Origin: Triops longicaudatus
Taxonomy: Eukaryota; Arthropoda; Branchiopoda; Notostraca; Triopsidae
Assembly (NCBI GenBank): GCA_022885665.1
Contig: JAGQDJ010000183.1
Span: forward strand, 62,001 to 126,000
Direction: 5' to 3'
DNA: 64,000 nt
A program made the translations under genes and the position numbers. This document shows positions 13,617 to 28,600 of the stretch, in pieces. The notes below the pieces were generated by a model that made no database searches, had not been told where the DNA came from, and saw only the letters and a program-made list of their open reading frames with translations. The number at the start of each line of letters is the position of its first letter. Position 1 is the stretch's first letter.

Positions 13617-16600
13617 CTGCTGGAAGCAATGTCAAAAAAAAAAAAAAGTTTTAGTACCACAGAAACAACGCATTACTACGTGCTGTAAAACATAAAATGC
13701 TGAGTTTTGCATCCATTCACCCGAAGCGTGTATTTAAGAAACTTTGTTAGTTAGCTAATGAAATGATTTCACAAGCAACTAGCTCTTTTTATTGTGATAA
13801 TCTTTTTTTCCTACGCGCTTTGTTGATGTTAGGGACCGGCAGCCTGTACAGGGAGGGACATTTCTTCCCTAGTTTGCTTTAGTAGCTTTTCTGGTTCAAT
13901 TCTCTCCAAGCCACGTTTCGGCAGTTAAGACGTCAAAAGTTGGGACCTGTTTCATATACAAATCAAGCTATTGCAGTATAAACCCCTGAGTAGCTCGCCA
14001 AGTTCACTTGTCCGGACGAAAAACCGGGAGAGAAATTCTATTTCTGTCTCAGCCCCGACCACCGCAGAAAGAAATACGCATAAAAAGTACCAGAAAGCAC
14101 TCTTGCAGAGTAACTGCCCATACTTTTGCAACGAGTGTACAAAAAAGCAGTAAAAACTCTTAAACTAACAAGTATGGAGACTTTCGGAAATTTCCTAAGT
14201 AAAAAAAAAAGAATTATAATAATTACTGTGCAGAAATAATAATGACAAAGAGTTAAAAATAAATTCTAAAAATAGCAACTGAAACCATAAATAACAACAA
14301 AGAAAATATTTATACGCTGAAAGTATATTTTACTCTCATAAAACAGCAAAACAAGGATGAAAGTGGTCAGTACGTACACTAAATAGAGGTTAGCGGTAAA
14401 TTACACAAGTACTGATATGTGCTATTGGATTAGAGGGTAAGAGATGGTAATATGAAAAGTAGCATACATGAAATTATGGTAACAAAAGGGGTGAACGGGA
14501 ATACGGTAAGGGTAAGAAGAACACCAGTACCGAATACCCAAAGGCAGCCAGTACACGTACCAGAAATGCAATTGAAAATACAGGTGATTAAGGACGATCA
14601 CAGAGCAGGGTGAAATAGAGTAACGTGGGATTAGGAACACGCAATAAAGCTAGAATTACAAAGGGTGAGTAATAACAACACCACCTTAGGTACGTCACCC
14701 TCTAACAAGTACAACGAAAGTTAGAATACCCTACGAGAATACGTACAGCGGTGAAAAGCAAAACAATTCAAAAGATAGTAACAAAGCTAATACTAAAAAT
14801 AAAGATTAATTCAGATTCAGATTCAGGTCAAAATTTGCATGTTTTACGTTCGTATTAAACATATTTTATGCTTAATACGCATTTCGTTTACGTCACAGGT
14901 TTAGAAGATACTGAAAGGCAACAAAAAGGCAGTAAAGGGGAAAATAGAATAATAACATATTAATTACGTACCGGCGAAGGGCAAGGTGAATTACTAGCCG
15001 AGCTCAACGACTTTTCGTTGTCGTCAGGCAATTCGACAGAATTCATTCGCATGTTACGGGCGCTCAGCAAACGACGGTTATGGACCGGACTGGACGGAGC
15101 TACACCCATACGTAATAGGACAAAGAAATAGGAAAACAAACAAGAGATAAATATTTATAATTCTCTCAATTTTTTCTGCGTCATCCACAAGAACGAAGTT
15201 ACGTGACATTCCCCCCTTTTCACTGTCCAGTCCATTAAAAAATAATTTCCCACACCCTTCAGCGAGTGAAGCAGCACGCACAAGATTCTCGTCATGCATG
15301 GTTATGTCAAACACGTAATTCCAAAAGCGCGTCACATCATTATCTAATTAGCGTTATTGATTAAATAACGCTTTTCTTGTCTAGCTAACGGGAAAAAATG
15401 ATAGAATAATTGGGTAAAAAAAAGAAAGGAAATATAAGACAAGGTACACCGAGTCCCCGCAAGTCATGCAAATGCTGCAAGATTTTTAGGATAGAAATGT
15501 TTTTGCCCCATTACGCCAACGCTTCTTGGAGGGGTCGCGTAGATTACGAAACAGGACAAAAGGGCACTAACTTTTTGCAGAGACAAAATGGAAAAGTGGA
15601 AGGAGACGCAATCATAGGAGTTTCACCATAGTTAAGAAATATGAGGTGCTGAGAATGATTTACGAAGCGATCGTGACAAGAATGTGTAAACATCGAAACT
15701 CAGAATGTGAAAAAAATGATTTTGACAAAATTATACAAAAAACGAATGGGAGAGAAGCTAGTCACGTAAAACGTTGTATCCTGATAACGAACATATTTTC
15801 CCGCAATTTCAGGATAACGCGTTCAGGACATAATAGCAAAAAAAAAAAAAAAATGTAATAGAAGTCAATAACCTTAGTATTTAGGCAACCAATGGGCTTT
15901 ATATCGATAATAAGTTTCATAAGTCCTACAGATCAATAGTAAACTTACTACCGCTATAAATCGATACTAAGCTTCAGTTGCGATACAATACAAATCTCAC
16001 GATGTAAACAATCATGGAGTCCTATGAAAAATATTACGGTAAAATATTAAAAGACATAGTAAGTAAATGGAAAGGCATAAGCGACAGTATCCAGCACAAA
16101 CAAAGCTGAAAAAGCAAAGTTTGTGAAAAGTGGAAGAACAGAACGTCCTCTGGTAGCCGAAGTGGGATTTGTGTTGAAAGATTTACATTGGCAGTAGGTG
16201 TTGGATCCATGCCATGAGGCACTAGCGCCTCCACCGGTGGCTGGGGCAACTGCGTTGACGGAGCTGGAGCTGGTGACCACCTGGGTCGAAGTCGAGGGAT
16301 GGCAACGCTGGCGTTGGGCGAGGTCACTGGATTCGGGCGAGTCCAAGGAAAAGCTCTTCATACGCAGGTTAAGCTTGTTCCGACGGGGACTATGTGGCGC
16401 TACATACACACAAGCCCCGAAAAAACAATCCACGGCCAAAAATACAAAGAACAAAAATAGACATACACAAAATGTTTCAACGCTATCCCCCATAGAAGGA
16501 AAAAGCCAACAGGAAAGAAAACAGAGAACAACGAACTACTTTTAGTGCTTTTTTTCTTTTCTCTACTATTTTTTTAATGCTACCATTCCAGAACTACTCT

Positions 16601-19600
16601 ACGCTACCAATCCCAAACTTGTTGTCTAAACTTGTGTTTCAAACGCCAAAAGCTGCAACGAAAAGCTGGTCGATCCAAGGCTTATTTCGGCACAATTGAA
16701 TACGTGAAGTAGCTAGGGCTTTATTACTGTGTGGATGGGAACGGAAGGAATACGGCTGGACGGAAACAAGTGCTGTCCTCGAGTGGGTATCTTCCCAATC
16801 TGCTGAAAGACTCTTCATGGGTCCCAACTTGAGATTCTGCATCCGGGGTGAACCCAAATGACCCACACAAGATGGAGTAGAACTTGCCAGACCGTAACTT
16901 TCTGATTATTGTCATTAAAAATGGACACTTTTAATGAATTTCCCCTAAATATGGCCTCCTTTAGAAAATAATTTCGTCATTCATAAACCTAATCCTCAAC
17001 AAAAGCATCTGTTTCTACTCTAAAAGCTAAACTTAACTAAAACTTAAAAAAAGAATAGTTTGTTGAGAAGAAGGAGAAATCGCAAGTATCACACAGAAAT
17101 ATGGCAGTAATTGTTACCTGAACTGGACGCGTGTAACGCAGCGGTTGGGTGAACGGCTAAAGAATGCTGACTGCCCTGGATCCGCCCACTGGACCCGCCT
17201 CCTTTCCTTAAACTCGAATTAGAAGACAGAGGAGCTTCACCAAATCCGTTACGGCCAGTACTGGGCGGTACTGGCGGCTGCTGAAGCCCTTGGCCCTCCA
17301 TATCCTTCTCCAAAGAACCTGGTACGCTCTTCTTACCACCTAATTCGCCAGCTTGCTTCAAAACTGCATAAATCTGGTCCATTTCTTCTGTTGGTGACCA
17401 CAAAAAAATCACAGAAATTTCGATCGTGAATATTCTTGTTACTTAAACGTATTAAAGCAATAAAAAAATGTTTCAGAGTATTTTTTAAAAAAATTTTCCT
17501 TGACAAGAGATAAGTCTTAATTCTTAAGATTTTTTTTCTGTAAAGTGATACTTATTTATGCAAACTGCCATTTTATTAGTTTCGAATTGGATTTCTTAAA
17601 GACGTACGTTCTTCTTCAGGGCTTCCAACCGTTTTGGCTTCAATTTCAGGCGTGGATTTCTGCCGGCGCAGTAACTTCGACTTGGCTAAGCATTTACCCA
17701 ACCGATCCTGGCAATCGACGTGCACGTTCTGCTTGCAGAAACGACATTTCAGACCTTGGCGTGAGTGACCTACAAGCAACAACAATAAAACGGTTAATAC
17801 CAAGCGTCAGAGGTACACAGAGGACTTATTTCTGCACGACAACGTAACGTACCACGCAATATCTGGGAACAGGCATCGCAAGGCGTGATTTTCTTGTACG
17901 TGTACTCTTGAAAGACGTGAATAGAATCAAGCACGACGGTAGGCAAGTCACCGCGCTCTTTTTTCCTGCAAATAAATTTACATTTAAGACCACTGCATGG
18001 AAGTAATACCGCAGAATTTTTCTATATAACGATGCCATGAGATTTGCGTGCACAGATTTCGTTCCAAAGACAGGCAAACAATTGGTTATTGCACAACGTA
18101 AGTTCACTACGCAGAGCAAAATTCTGGAAATAGTAATTTTTAGAAATAAAGCAGTAGTTTCTTCGAAAAAAAAGCGAAAGCGTGTAAAAACAATAAAAGT
18201 ACTTAACCTAAACTTAACAACTAATACAATAACTTAACTTTTCGTTATGATTCGTAGTAATTCGGGAATGATTTTTCGGACTGTAAATTTTTCAAATATT
18301 TACCGCGAGAAAAATGTGAAAACGGGACAGAAAATCTGAAAATTTCTGCGAAAGAAATAGCACTTTGGGACACTATAATAAACATTTTGCTCCAGATAGT
18401 CAACTAAACAAAGCTGAAAACATCGCACTTCAAAACGTGGTCAAACATGCAACAAAGCTACAACGTGATGCATGCGTGGCAGAAATCTACCTGCAGAGAT
18501 TTTGGTCATGTACCGGACGCACGTACAGTACAGTTACAGTATACACGAGGGGGAGCAAAGGTGGACAAACACAAAAGAATGGGACAAGATCATTTCTCCA
18601 TCTCAGTTTTCTTTTTTCTCGAACAATATTTCTTTTAATACTGAATTTCTTCAAATAGTGAAAGAAGATTGGGGGTTGAAAAAAAATGAGGTGGCAAATG
18701 GTTTCTATTTTGCGTTCTTTTCATGTTTTCGGATTTTAAGAAAAAAGGTGCTCTAAGGTGTTTTTTCCGGAAGAAATAGGTGGAGAATATGGAGAGATTT
18801 GTTGTGTGGTGGATGTATGTACCTGTTGGCCATGACGGAGATTACGGTCTGGTATAGACGAGAGCCCTTGTCCCTAATACATAACACGTTTCATAACACC
18901 TTTGAAAGCAGAAATGAACCAAAAACAATGCCTTCTTGTCTTTGAAGATTTTTCGTCCCAAAGAAAGACTTCGAAAGAAAACTTTTTTTAAAAAAAAAAC
19001 AGAAAAGCCCAAGTACAATCAGCGAAAAAACCCAAAGTTCTCGTTTTGTTTTTTCTTCTTTGGAAGAACAAGAAAAATAACAGAAATAAAATCGAGATAG
19101 CCCAAGCCAGTATTTCTTTCCAGATTGTTATCACCATGCTATTAGCTGTTGCCAACGCAAAAAGAAAATAAAACGAAGACAGAAAAAAACGGAGCCTTCA
19201 AAAGGGCCAAATTAGTTCCGAGAAAAGGTAAAGAAAGACCGACGTAAAAGAAAAGGTTACTTCTCGGAGTCACGCGAACCGCTAGTACCGCCTGATGTAC
19301 TGACTGTTGACCCTGAAGACGCATTTCCGCCTCTTTCGCTGGAGGAAATACCGGGTGTGGTGCTAGTATTGGACCGTAATCCTTTTAAGGCTTTCATCCA
19401 CTTCGTTTTCATGGAACTACTGGCTGCAGCAGTACTGGAGCTAGTTTTGCGCTCCCTGTCTTTGTCCTTCAACTCCGGTACCAAATCTGATCGCGCGGAG
19501 AATAGTTCTTTCTAGAATGACAAAAGAAATACGTGCCATTTATTACAAATACCTCACAATTTCTTCCATTGCAAGTATATTTCTCATTCCCGGTATATCT

Positions 19601-22600
19601 TTATAGATTTCTTCGATTTCTTATAGTCATAATCAAGGCAAGCCGAGAATTGCATTGTAATTCTACGTTAAGCCTTCGATCATTATTTCTTGCATGCACC
19701 GGCAAGGAATTTCTTTCATAGTCATGCCTTACTGCTGCCTAGCAAAGTAATTTAGGCAATTGTGTGCCTCTCAGCTAAAAGGTCGTAAGGATAAAAAAAA
19801 AATATCTTACAAAATATCGGCATTTAATACCTGAGCACGTGTGGCTGCTAAATTGAGCATGGCTTGACGCATTTCTGCCCGTTTGGCGCAAATATCTTCC
19901 TGGAGTTCGTTAGCTTTGTTATACACGTTGGCGTCTAAGCTCCTGGCAGCGGGTAAAACAAAAAGCATTAGATATTAAAACTCATCTTAGAAGCAATTAA
20001 GACCAAAGGGCGCAAGACTGGCCTTAGTTACCGTTGCTGTATCCGAAGCAACGTATCCAAAGCATCTTGCAGTTGCCTAATTTGAGCCTCGCAATCGGCC
20101 ATTTCTCGGCGCAAGGTTTCGTGCCGACTCCGGAGAGATAATCCAGCCAAGCGTTCAAATACCATTTCGTCCTTAAGCGTTGGAGCCAAAGCCTGCGAAC
20201 CGAAATTGAATTTAGTTATTTTTAATTTGATTATTTTAAATTATACATTTTCTCTTTTTGGTTCTTCTACATGTAGTCGAAGAAGTTCTTAAAAAGTAAC
20301 CAGAAAAAGGGTATCTGTTATCGAAAATGTTAAGAATTCGTTAAATTTAACGTTTGCTCGCGACCGTAACGTTCGTTTACTTTTAAGCGAGTCTGTTTTG
20401 CCTTTCGACGCCACCTAGTAAAGGAGAGATCTACTACGAGGAACAGTACAATATTATGGCGCGTTTTCTTTGCTGCTGTGAATGAACAACAACAGATTGA
20501 ATAAGTGAAAAAATAGGAGTGCACAGAGAATATACGAAGCATTGACCCTAGACCCTTCCATCAAATCGTTAATCCGAGCGCAGAGAAACGTTCGTTTTTA
20601 GTGCAATTTGTGGAATCTTACTTGAGTGTGGTTATCTAGATGCGCAGGTGGTCGTGGAGCCGTAAAGGGTGTTTTCTGGAAAGGTGAAGGTCCCAATGAT
20701 CCTAATCCGCGTACCAAAGCTGCGATATCGGCACTGGGCGCCACATTTCTGCATTGGAGCGTTAAGGCTTCGTAACGTTTGCTGCGCTCGCCAGCCTGTT
20801 GAACGGGAAAATGGAACAAGAGCAAAAGGTACATATTATACCGTATATTTTATCTCCTGCTTTACGATACAATCCAATTACAAAGAAAAGAGAAAATACG
20901 ACAAAAGAAAGACCATATCCGAGTTACTAGACTATGTGGGATAAAGATTGGAAAAGAAGCCAAAGATTGATAAGAAATTGTGGTGAAAAGACAAAATAAA
21001 GAACGGAAAAGAAAAAAATCCTGGCAACTTACTCTGTTAGCTACGATGTCGGTTGCTTGGCCTATAGAATCAGCAATGATCCTACTCAAGTCAGTGTAGA
21101 TGTCTTCTAATTCCTGTAAGACAGTTACGGGAAGAGAAATTTTGTGTGATCTCATTTTTCTCGCTGGGGAGTAATGAAAGGGATTTACTTGGAGGAGTTG
21201 GGGCAAAATGGTAGTGTAATAGCTCTCCGTCATGGCGTTAGTGGCGCGGAGCTGTTGCACATACTCGTTATGCGCTTCCAAGTACGACGCCAGTGTCATT
21301 GTGTTCGGTGACGACAGATGGCCTTGGTAGGCAGCTTCGTAGTTATTGTACGTCTGACAAAAGAGTAATATTACTGCTAAGTACCAAGAAAAAGTTAAAT
21401 TTATTACACGCAAAATATAGTGGGGAAGATTACTTGTTTTATTTAAACAAGCTTAAAACTCTTATAGCCTAAATTTCTGTGGTTTTGTTACGAGAAATAA
21501 TAGAATGTTTGTTGTTTCAGAAATAAGAGAATATAAGAACAACATCCTTACTTGCTTTAATTGATCACCAGCTTTATCTAGTTGGTTTTCCAAGGCTTCT
21601 CTTTGGAGGAAACATTTCCGAGCTTGCAATTTGCGATGAAAAGTGCCTTCCAATAAGGGCCGCCCTACTTGGCGCCCTAAGGCTGTCGCTACTTCACCAG
21701 CCACTGCGGAATCCACTTCCACTTCTTGTAAAAAAGTCTCCCAACATTGAAACAAAGTACTCGGCCCGCCTGGTCTGATTACGAAACACAAATCCAAATC
21801 AGACAAGTACAAGGCGAGTAAATGGGTACAGTAAATTCGATAAGATATTCAGAAATTGTAATATTTTAGGAAGAAACACCGAAGTGTAAGAAATGTAAAT
21901 CTAAAAGGCAGTAACTTTCTAGGACAACTAAGGAGAAATTCAAGAATTACATCTGCTAATTGTCCAAAATCCGAAAAGAAATTAAAAATCAATTGGTTGG
22001 TAAATCAAAGGCAATTCAGGATTTTGCCCACTCGAAATCTGGAAGACATTGTTACCTAATTCATGGTCTAATCAAAAATAATAAAATGGCCCAAATAAAA
22101 TCTTTTTTTTTCGAAATGCTGAAGAAAACCGAGGGATTTTTTTCAGAAGAAACTTGCGAAACTATTGGAAGTACTTCAGAAATAGCACATAAAGAGATTG
22201 TAAGAAATCCCTAAGCAATTCCAAAAGAATTTTTTTGGTAATGGTAGAGAAACACTGACAAATCGTTATATAGCTCTTAAGCGATAACTCAGGGTAATCT
22301 ACCCTCAATCTATGGCAGCACTGGTTTCGGTTACGTATCCAATTCTCGTGAGATAACAGCGATGTGCCTAATGACGTCAATACACTCCATACGTTGATGG
22401 CATAATTGCTTCAGGGTTTGGCTTCTATCTACTCGCTTACATCATTCGTACCCTATTCCGTGGAAACTCCGCGTCACGCTAAACTCCCTTCCTCTATATA
22501 CTCATATTTCTTTCCTTTTTTCTTTCATTGTGAAGGTAAATTCTGTTTGCATATGATAAAGGACGAAAGAAAAAAGTGACTGAAAAGTTTTATTTTGTGC

Positions 22601-25600
22601 ATCATTTTCTGGCTTACCTTTCTTTACGAAGTTCCGCGTTACGTTTTCTGAAAGTTTCCACCAGCTGTTGCAGTTGGTCCGCGTGTTGCTCTTGGATTTG
22701 TGACAGCTGTTGCGTAAATTCTGCCACTGTGGAAATTCATCATTCTTTTAGACAATTATTTTCGATCCACAAAACTTGACTTTTCACAAATTAATCCTAA
22801 CCTTTATCTCGAGTACAGTAAACTTTGGTTTTATCTGTACACTGGAAATACTCTACGACCTGGCCAACACCCTTAACCCCCCAACAATGGCCTTATTTGA
22901 CTCGTTGACGTGTTTTACAGCGTCTCGTGATTCGAACTCGTCCTACGTTTTCTCTCCGCCTCCGCAAACCTTGCCAGTACTTCGTTTCTCTCGGTAAAAA
23001 GAAAAAAAAACTAGCCGTCCTGCATTTTACGTTTTCGTCAATACTGGGTCATAAAAACGCAACGGCAATTTCCCTCCACTTTCCTCGTGCAACAGAAATC
23101 CACTGACTTTCTCAACATTTTTCTTTCTAAAAAATAAACTTTCCAGCGTGTTATATAGCGTGAGTGAAGCTCGTTTTATCTTCAGTTCACATTTCGTGGT
23201 TGAATTTTCACTATAAAATTGAGAAATCAGCTAGCAACACGCAAGTACGTTTTCTCATACATACGCTTGATGGATTTGTCTCTTTTCTTAAAAAACAGGA
23301 AAGTCTAAATGAAATACATAGCTAATAGCGGATCACCTTACTGAGAAATAATTTTGAGTCATTTTCCTCCCAAGATAAGAATTTTTTCATTGGTGGGATT
23401 CGTCGCTAATACAATGCCGATATCGAATTTCTGCCCGGAAGTAATTTTGCAGATAATACTCGGCAAGGAATGTCTATGGTGTCCATCTTTTCGCCATTCT
23501 TGGCAAATGAGCACTCAGAAGCGTTTTTTCGTATCCTTGTTCGATTATTACATTTTTGCTGTGCCAGAAGCGACAATACAGAAGCGCGAAACGTCCTGTA
23601 GTAATTTCTAGGCCTGTCATTATTTTTCCGTTAATTAGATTCTGTGACTTCTATTGTTTTCCTGTCTTTTTACTTACTATTTTGTGTCGTTTGATTTTGC
23701 TAATTTTTAATTTAAAATTCTGAATTCAAATTTAAAAAAAAAAATAAATCAAAACTTTGAATTATTTCGTATTTCAAAATCCGAAGAAATTCTTCCACTC
23801 AAGTATTTTTCTATTTCACTTTGGAATTTTGTTGGTGGGATTCTTTAAAGGTGTTTAAATAGACGAAGTGTGCCCAGAAGGGGAGGAGTCACGGGGAACG
23901 CGTTAGAACGAACAAGAAGTTCTTATTTTTCGGCATGTTTTAGCATTTCTAAGCTTCCGGATAGAGGTATCTGGCATTGGTGAGGAGACAGTGTGGCAAC
24001 AAGCGAGTTTGAACTAACAAACTCGGCACGCCAAAATCAATTTTGAAGGTCAGGCGCCTGTGGCTAAGCGATGATCGAAAAACGGAGCGCAAAATTGGAT
24101 TCTTGAGTTTACCCGAGTCACCCTCTTCCAACTAAGCGAAAAAGGGTGATGTGTCCAATCCTGTTGCTCAAAGATCCATCATACCTTTCCATTCAGAAAA
24201 TTAACAAAAAGGGAGCGAAGAGATTCAATGTGTCGAGTTTTCAATTTACGCAACTTCCGGTGGTGCCATTTTTTCTCCACGTTGCAATAAGTACCAGAAA
24301 TTATTTTTCTTGTACTTTTCAATCATGTACTAAGATACGAAAAACACAAAGAACCTACCATTTTCTTGCCCCCCCCCCAAAAAAAAATAAAAACTAAAAA
24401 ATCGAAAGTATTCCTTTAGAAATGTCGAATAACATCCAAAGGTTGTTTTCGAGTAAACCGTCATTACCAATTCGTGTGTCAGTTCCAGGCATTGCTGTCA
24501 AGTTGCACAGCTAAGTCAACAACTGTGTATTTTCACAAAGTTAGTCATTGAAGCCCAACTCTCTTCCTAACTTGAGCCGCGATGTAGAAGTGCTTTATGG
24601 ACCAGGCTTGCTGGAGCACCGGCACGTGTATGCCGAGTCGCGTAGGGTACATGTTGAGTACCGTGCGTGCAATGGAGTGCGGCCCGCACATGCAAACATC
24701 CCACACCTGGACTGCAAACGCCACGGGAGTATCGATTTTCCGTGACCTGACAATCCCTCTTCTTTCGTTCTTCTTTCCAGTAGCCTCGCGAAGTTAAGAC
24801 CCGTACCTTTCACCCTGCTAACAAGTACCTGGTTCCCGCCCCTAAAAACCGTCTGTAAGGTTCCCGAGTTGCCATGGCTACCGGCAGGTAGCCAAGGGCC
24901 ATGTCGAGGGCTTTTGCTGCTCAACTTGACCAACTTCTTAGTCCGAACCCACGGAGAGTAAGTCCAGAACTCTGGGAAGAGAGATATCGACCGGGAAAGG
25001 GCAAACGGTCATAATTAAACTGGTACCCTGTTAAAGCTCAACCGAGTCTACCTAGTTTGGCATGTTGTATACACAAACCAGCAGGGGAGGCACGATGGTT
25101 TATGTTGTTCAACAAATAACAAAGGCTGACGACAAGACCATTTATTCTCTAATATCCGGTTCACAAAGGTCAAACGCCTACCCGGCGCATTCCTTCCGAC
25201 GTATTAACATGATCCGAGCCGATTGGCGTTCCTTACCCGCCTTTCATTAATTTCCGCTGCGTTGGCGATGGAGTGCCTGGGTTTAGTCACACGGAGACAT
25301 TGCTCTTTATCGATAAAAGTAGTTTTATGTTGCTGGAACGAACGGAGTGGGGTAGCAGGTCTTGGAAAAAAGCCCCGAGCTGGGAATATTTGTAACGGGG
25401 GGCATGAATGGAACCTACACACCAAAAATGGTGTCAATAGCTTTCCCCGTTCAAGAGTTATGACTGTTTGAAGTTTGGCTCGTCGAACAGGCCCTCAGGC
25501 GGTCTGCTCCACCCTCCCGCCCGCGGCGCAACGGAACCCCTGCCCCGCTTTTCGTAGCCGCAGGGAGCTTGGCGCGCGTGGCGAAAGGGAAAGCCTCCTT

Positions 25601-28600
25601 TGCATGCAAAGAAATGCCCACAACTTGGTTAATACAGGTCGCAAAATTACGGGGGAAAATGCGTCCGAATCTACGCAACTAGCGCTATTCCACCATACCC
25701 AATGGCCCCTTCTGGCTTGGGCCCAGAAATTTAATGCCAGCTAAGATTGGATGCTCTACAAGGCCAGAATTGTGAACCTTTGTAACAATGCACGGCATTC
25801 TGCTCCTGTCTTTATGAGGTAACATTTGGCAAGGCTTTCATTCCGCTTCACGTTTCAATCAATTTGGCCGTTGATCTTTGCGGCACAGGAACACCCACCG
25901 GGTTCTAAACAAAAGGGCAACTCTTCCCCCTTTGACGAATTTTCCTAGACTCTAGTAGTTTTCCTACTCTTGAAAATATAGAGGATGCAGAAAGGGACGT
26001 GTGCGTGAACAGATCGTTTCCCTTATCGCATATACGCTAATCTATCGTTGGTAAGTGCGGGGGCGTCACTGCCTGTACCTCGCCAATTAGGTTTTCTCCT
26101 GACTCGTTATCGATTTCGGGCCCTTGTTCTGCTTCTTCGTTCATCTTGTTGCACAAGTTTCCGAGGTGGGGAAATGTAAGAATGCTTGCATGCCTTTCTT
26201 TGTGTCTTAGGGCGCAGTGTATTGTATATGTGTGCGTGACTCGCTAGGCATTTACACATTCACATCCATTTCCCCGCCCCATAAAATTCTCTTCCGAGTC
26301 TATGAAGATATAAGCACTTTACTGTCTAGGCCTGTGTCCCACGCAAAAAGAAAATATCTACCAAGACACTGCAGTACGGTAAACACGACAGTAATCCTTT
26401 CCAGGCAAAGCAGAGTGTCTTTGTCACCCGTAGAAACGCGACGAAAAGCTTTATACGCAAATTTTACTGCTTGGCTATGCATTACAAGCTCACACGCCTC
26501 CTTTTTACGCCATCTTCACTTTGTCAGCTTCCTCACACAAAAAATCGCTCAAACACAGGCTACAGCCACGTACCTACGACGAGCCTGGGCTTTTTTTTAA
26601 TTTATCTCTTATTTATTTAAGGAAAGCGAGTCCACACTCGAGGCTTTTAAGGTCGTGTGTTTGACGAACCTATTCATTTTAACGATGATTCCAGAGAAAT
26701 CAAACGCTGACAAGACAAGAATAGACACTGCGTTGCCGTGTCACCGTGATAAGTACTCTACCCATTCTAATGAGCTTCGTTAACTATAATTTCGGATCGG
26801 TTCGCGTAGAGCCAACTGTCCTAATTAAAACTACACAGGAAATCCATCCCTGGACTAGGAATCTGTAATTTCCTGGCTACGATGCTCCCAGTACCGGGAG
26901 CTTCGCTGTCTAAGGCTCTGCTGGTTGACAGGGATTGTTAGTAAGGTGTCACTACGGCTTTTTAGTCAATAACTAAAGACATTAAACGTGAATTGCTCTT
27001 GAAATCATTGCGTGGTACGCAGTAATTATTGCGATATTTTAATGAGAAGGCTTTCGGAAGGAATGTGATGGGCGCAATGTTGTGACACCAGTTATTACTT
27101 CCGAGTACGCGACGTAGACGTAAAAAGGAGAAATTAGAGGTACACGTACGTGTGTACGTTTCTTTCATGGAACAGAGCTTAAGGTACAAAGCGGGCTACT
27201 GCCAGACACGGAAATTAATGAAGCATTTTGCTTCCTCGTGGTGGGTCTTTTAGAGCGGACAAATTGTCAATGCCTTAACAAATAGAAACTTGAAAGAACG
27301 CAAGATTTGGTGGGGCTACCGAATTACTTAAAGAAATTGGGAAGAAATTCCCTCGAGAAACTGCAGCTAAGGACAAGAAATATCGATTGAGGCAGGCTAC
27401 AAGCTTAGTCAAACAAGCGCCATTGATTTACTAGTTTGTTCGGAGCTTAAGCAAATCAAACAGATCGTTGTGATGAGACAGCTTTCCAATATTTGAGCAG
27501 TCAAGTTTGTCCTGGTAAGTAAATGAACACTTTTCTTGTTTATTGATGCATTTGTTAATGAATTATAACTTCAAGATAATCTCACTTACATTTCACAATG
27601 TTTCATAATTTGTTATTCATATCTTCTAGTATATAGTATAGCACGCTTTCTTACGTTTGCTTAGTGAATCCGAATGCTGTGAGAATTCCGTCCTTTTTCC
27701 TTTCAATTCTTTTCAATTTATGTTACTTTATATTCCGGTTTATTTTACTTTTTTTTCTTTAAATTTAGAGCTACTGGTTTGAATAGTGAAGGATATCATT
27801 TCTCTCAGTGTCCGAGAAAGGAATTAAGGTCTATCTGGAAAGTCAAAAACTGTAATCCGGCCTAGGTCGAAAAAAAAAGAAGAAAAAGAAGAAAGGAAAA
27901 AAGGATTTCTTGGCTTTCAAGTTGGCCAGTGTTACTTTCGTAAGCAAGGCCAGTTAAAAAGATTGGTTGTTCCAGGAAGGCTCGAAAGATTCAACTCGTA
28001 AGGGAAACGTCCATGTCTATAGAATGTAAGACTATCCATATCTTCAGCTATTTATGTTTCCGTGTAGCAGAAACTGAGTCTTGTGCGGGTTTACGCCAAG
28101 TCTTTTTCATTTTTTCTTTTCGGGGCGGAAAGTAGACGTGTCTATAAATAGTTATAGATATTCCGGTGGAAAGCCTTCCACCTCCATGACGGATGAAGAG
28201 CACATAGGTAACCATGGCAACTTGGGTTTCATTCTTAAGCAAACCCGAGAAACTGAAATATTTGCTTGGAAATATTTCTTGAAAAGGAATGAGAAAACTG
28301 TTGGGCTCGGTTTGGGGACGTTCGGCAAAGCGAATCTTTTATCTGTCTGAGCCAAAAATGTCCCTTTTCAAATGAAAACATTCCCTGTCTGAAACTGAAT
28401 GCGATCTTGCCTTCTTCAAAAAGATTTTTTGTAATACTTTCATTATGTTTGCACGAAAAGTCTTTTTGTATCTGTTTTTAATTTTTTTCTCATAAAACAC
28501 GGAAGAATAATGTCAACGAGCCAAATCAGTTCAGTTCCTTTATGTTAATTAAAGTAAAATAGATAATTAATTGCTATTTTCTAACTCAGATCGTATTGCA

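Noticed and set aside
16198..16545. 115-codon plus-strand ORF
   Set aside because: Antisense to the Stac-like linker exon at 16389-16187.
26217..26600. 127-codon plus-strand ORF in the Stac-like intron
   Set aside because: No domain recognised and no conserved-looking motif; likely chance.
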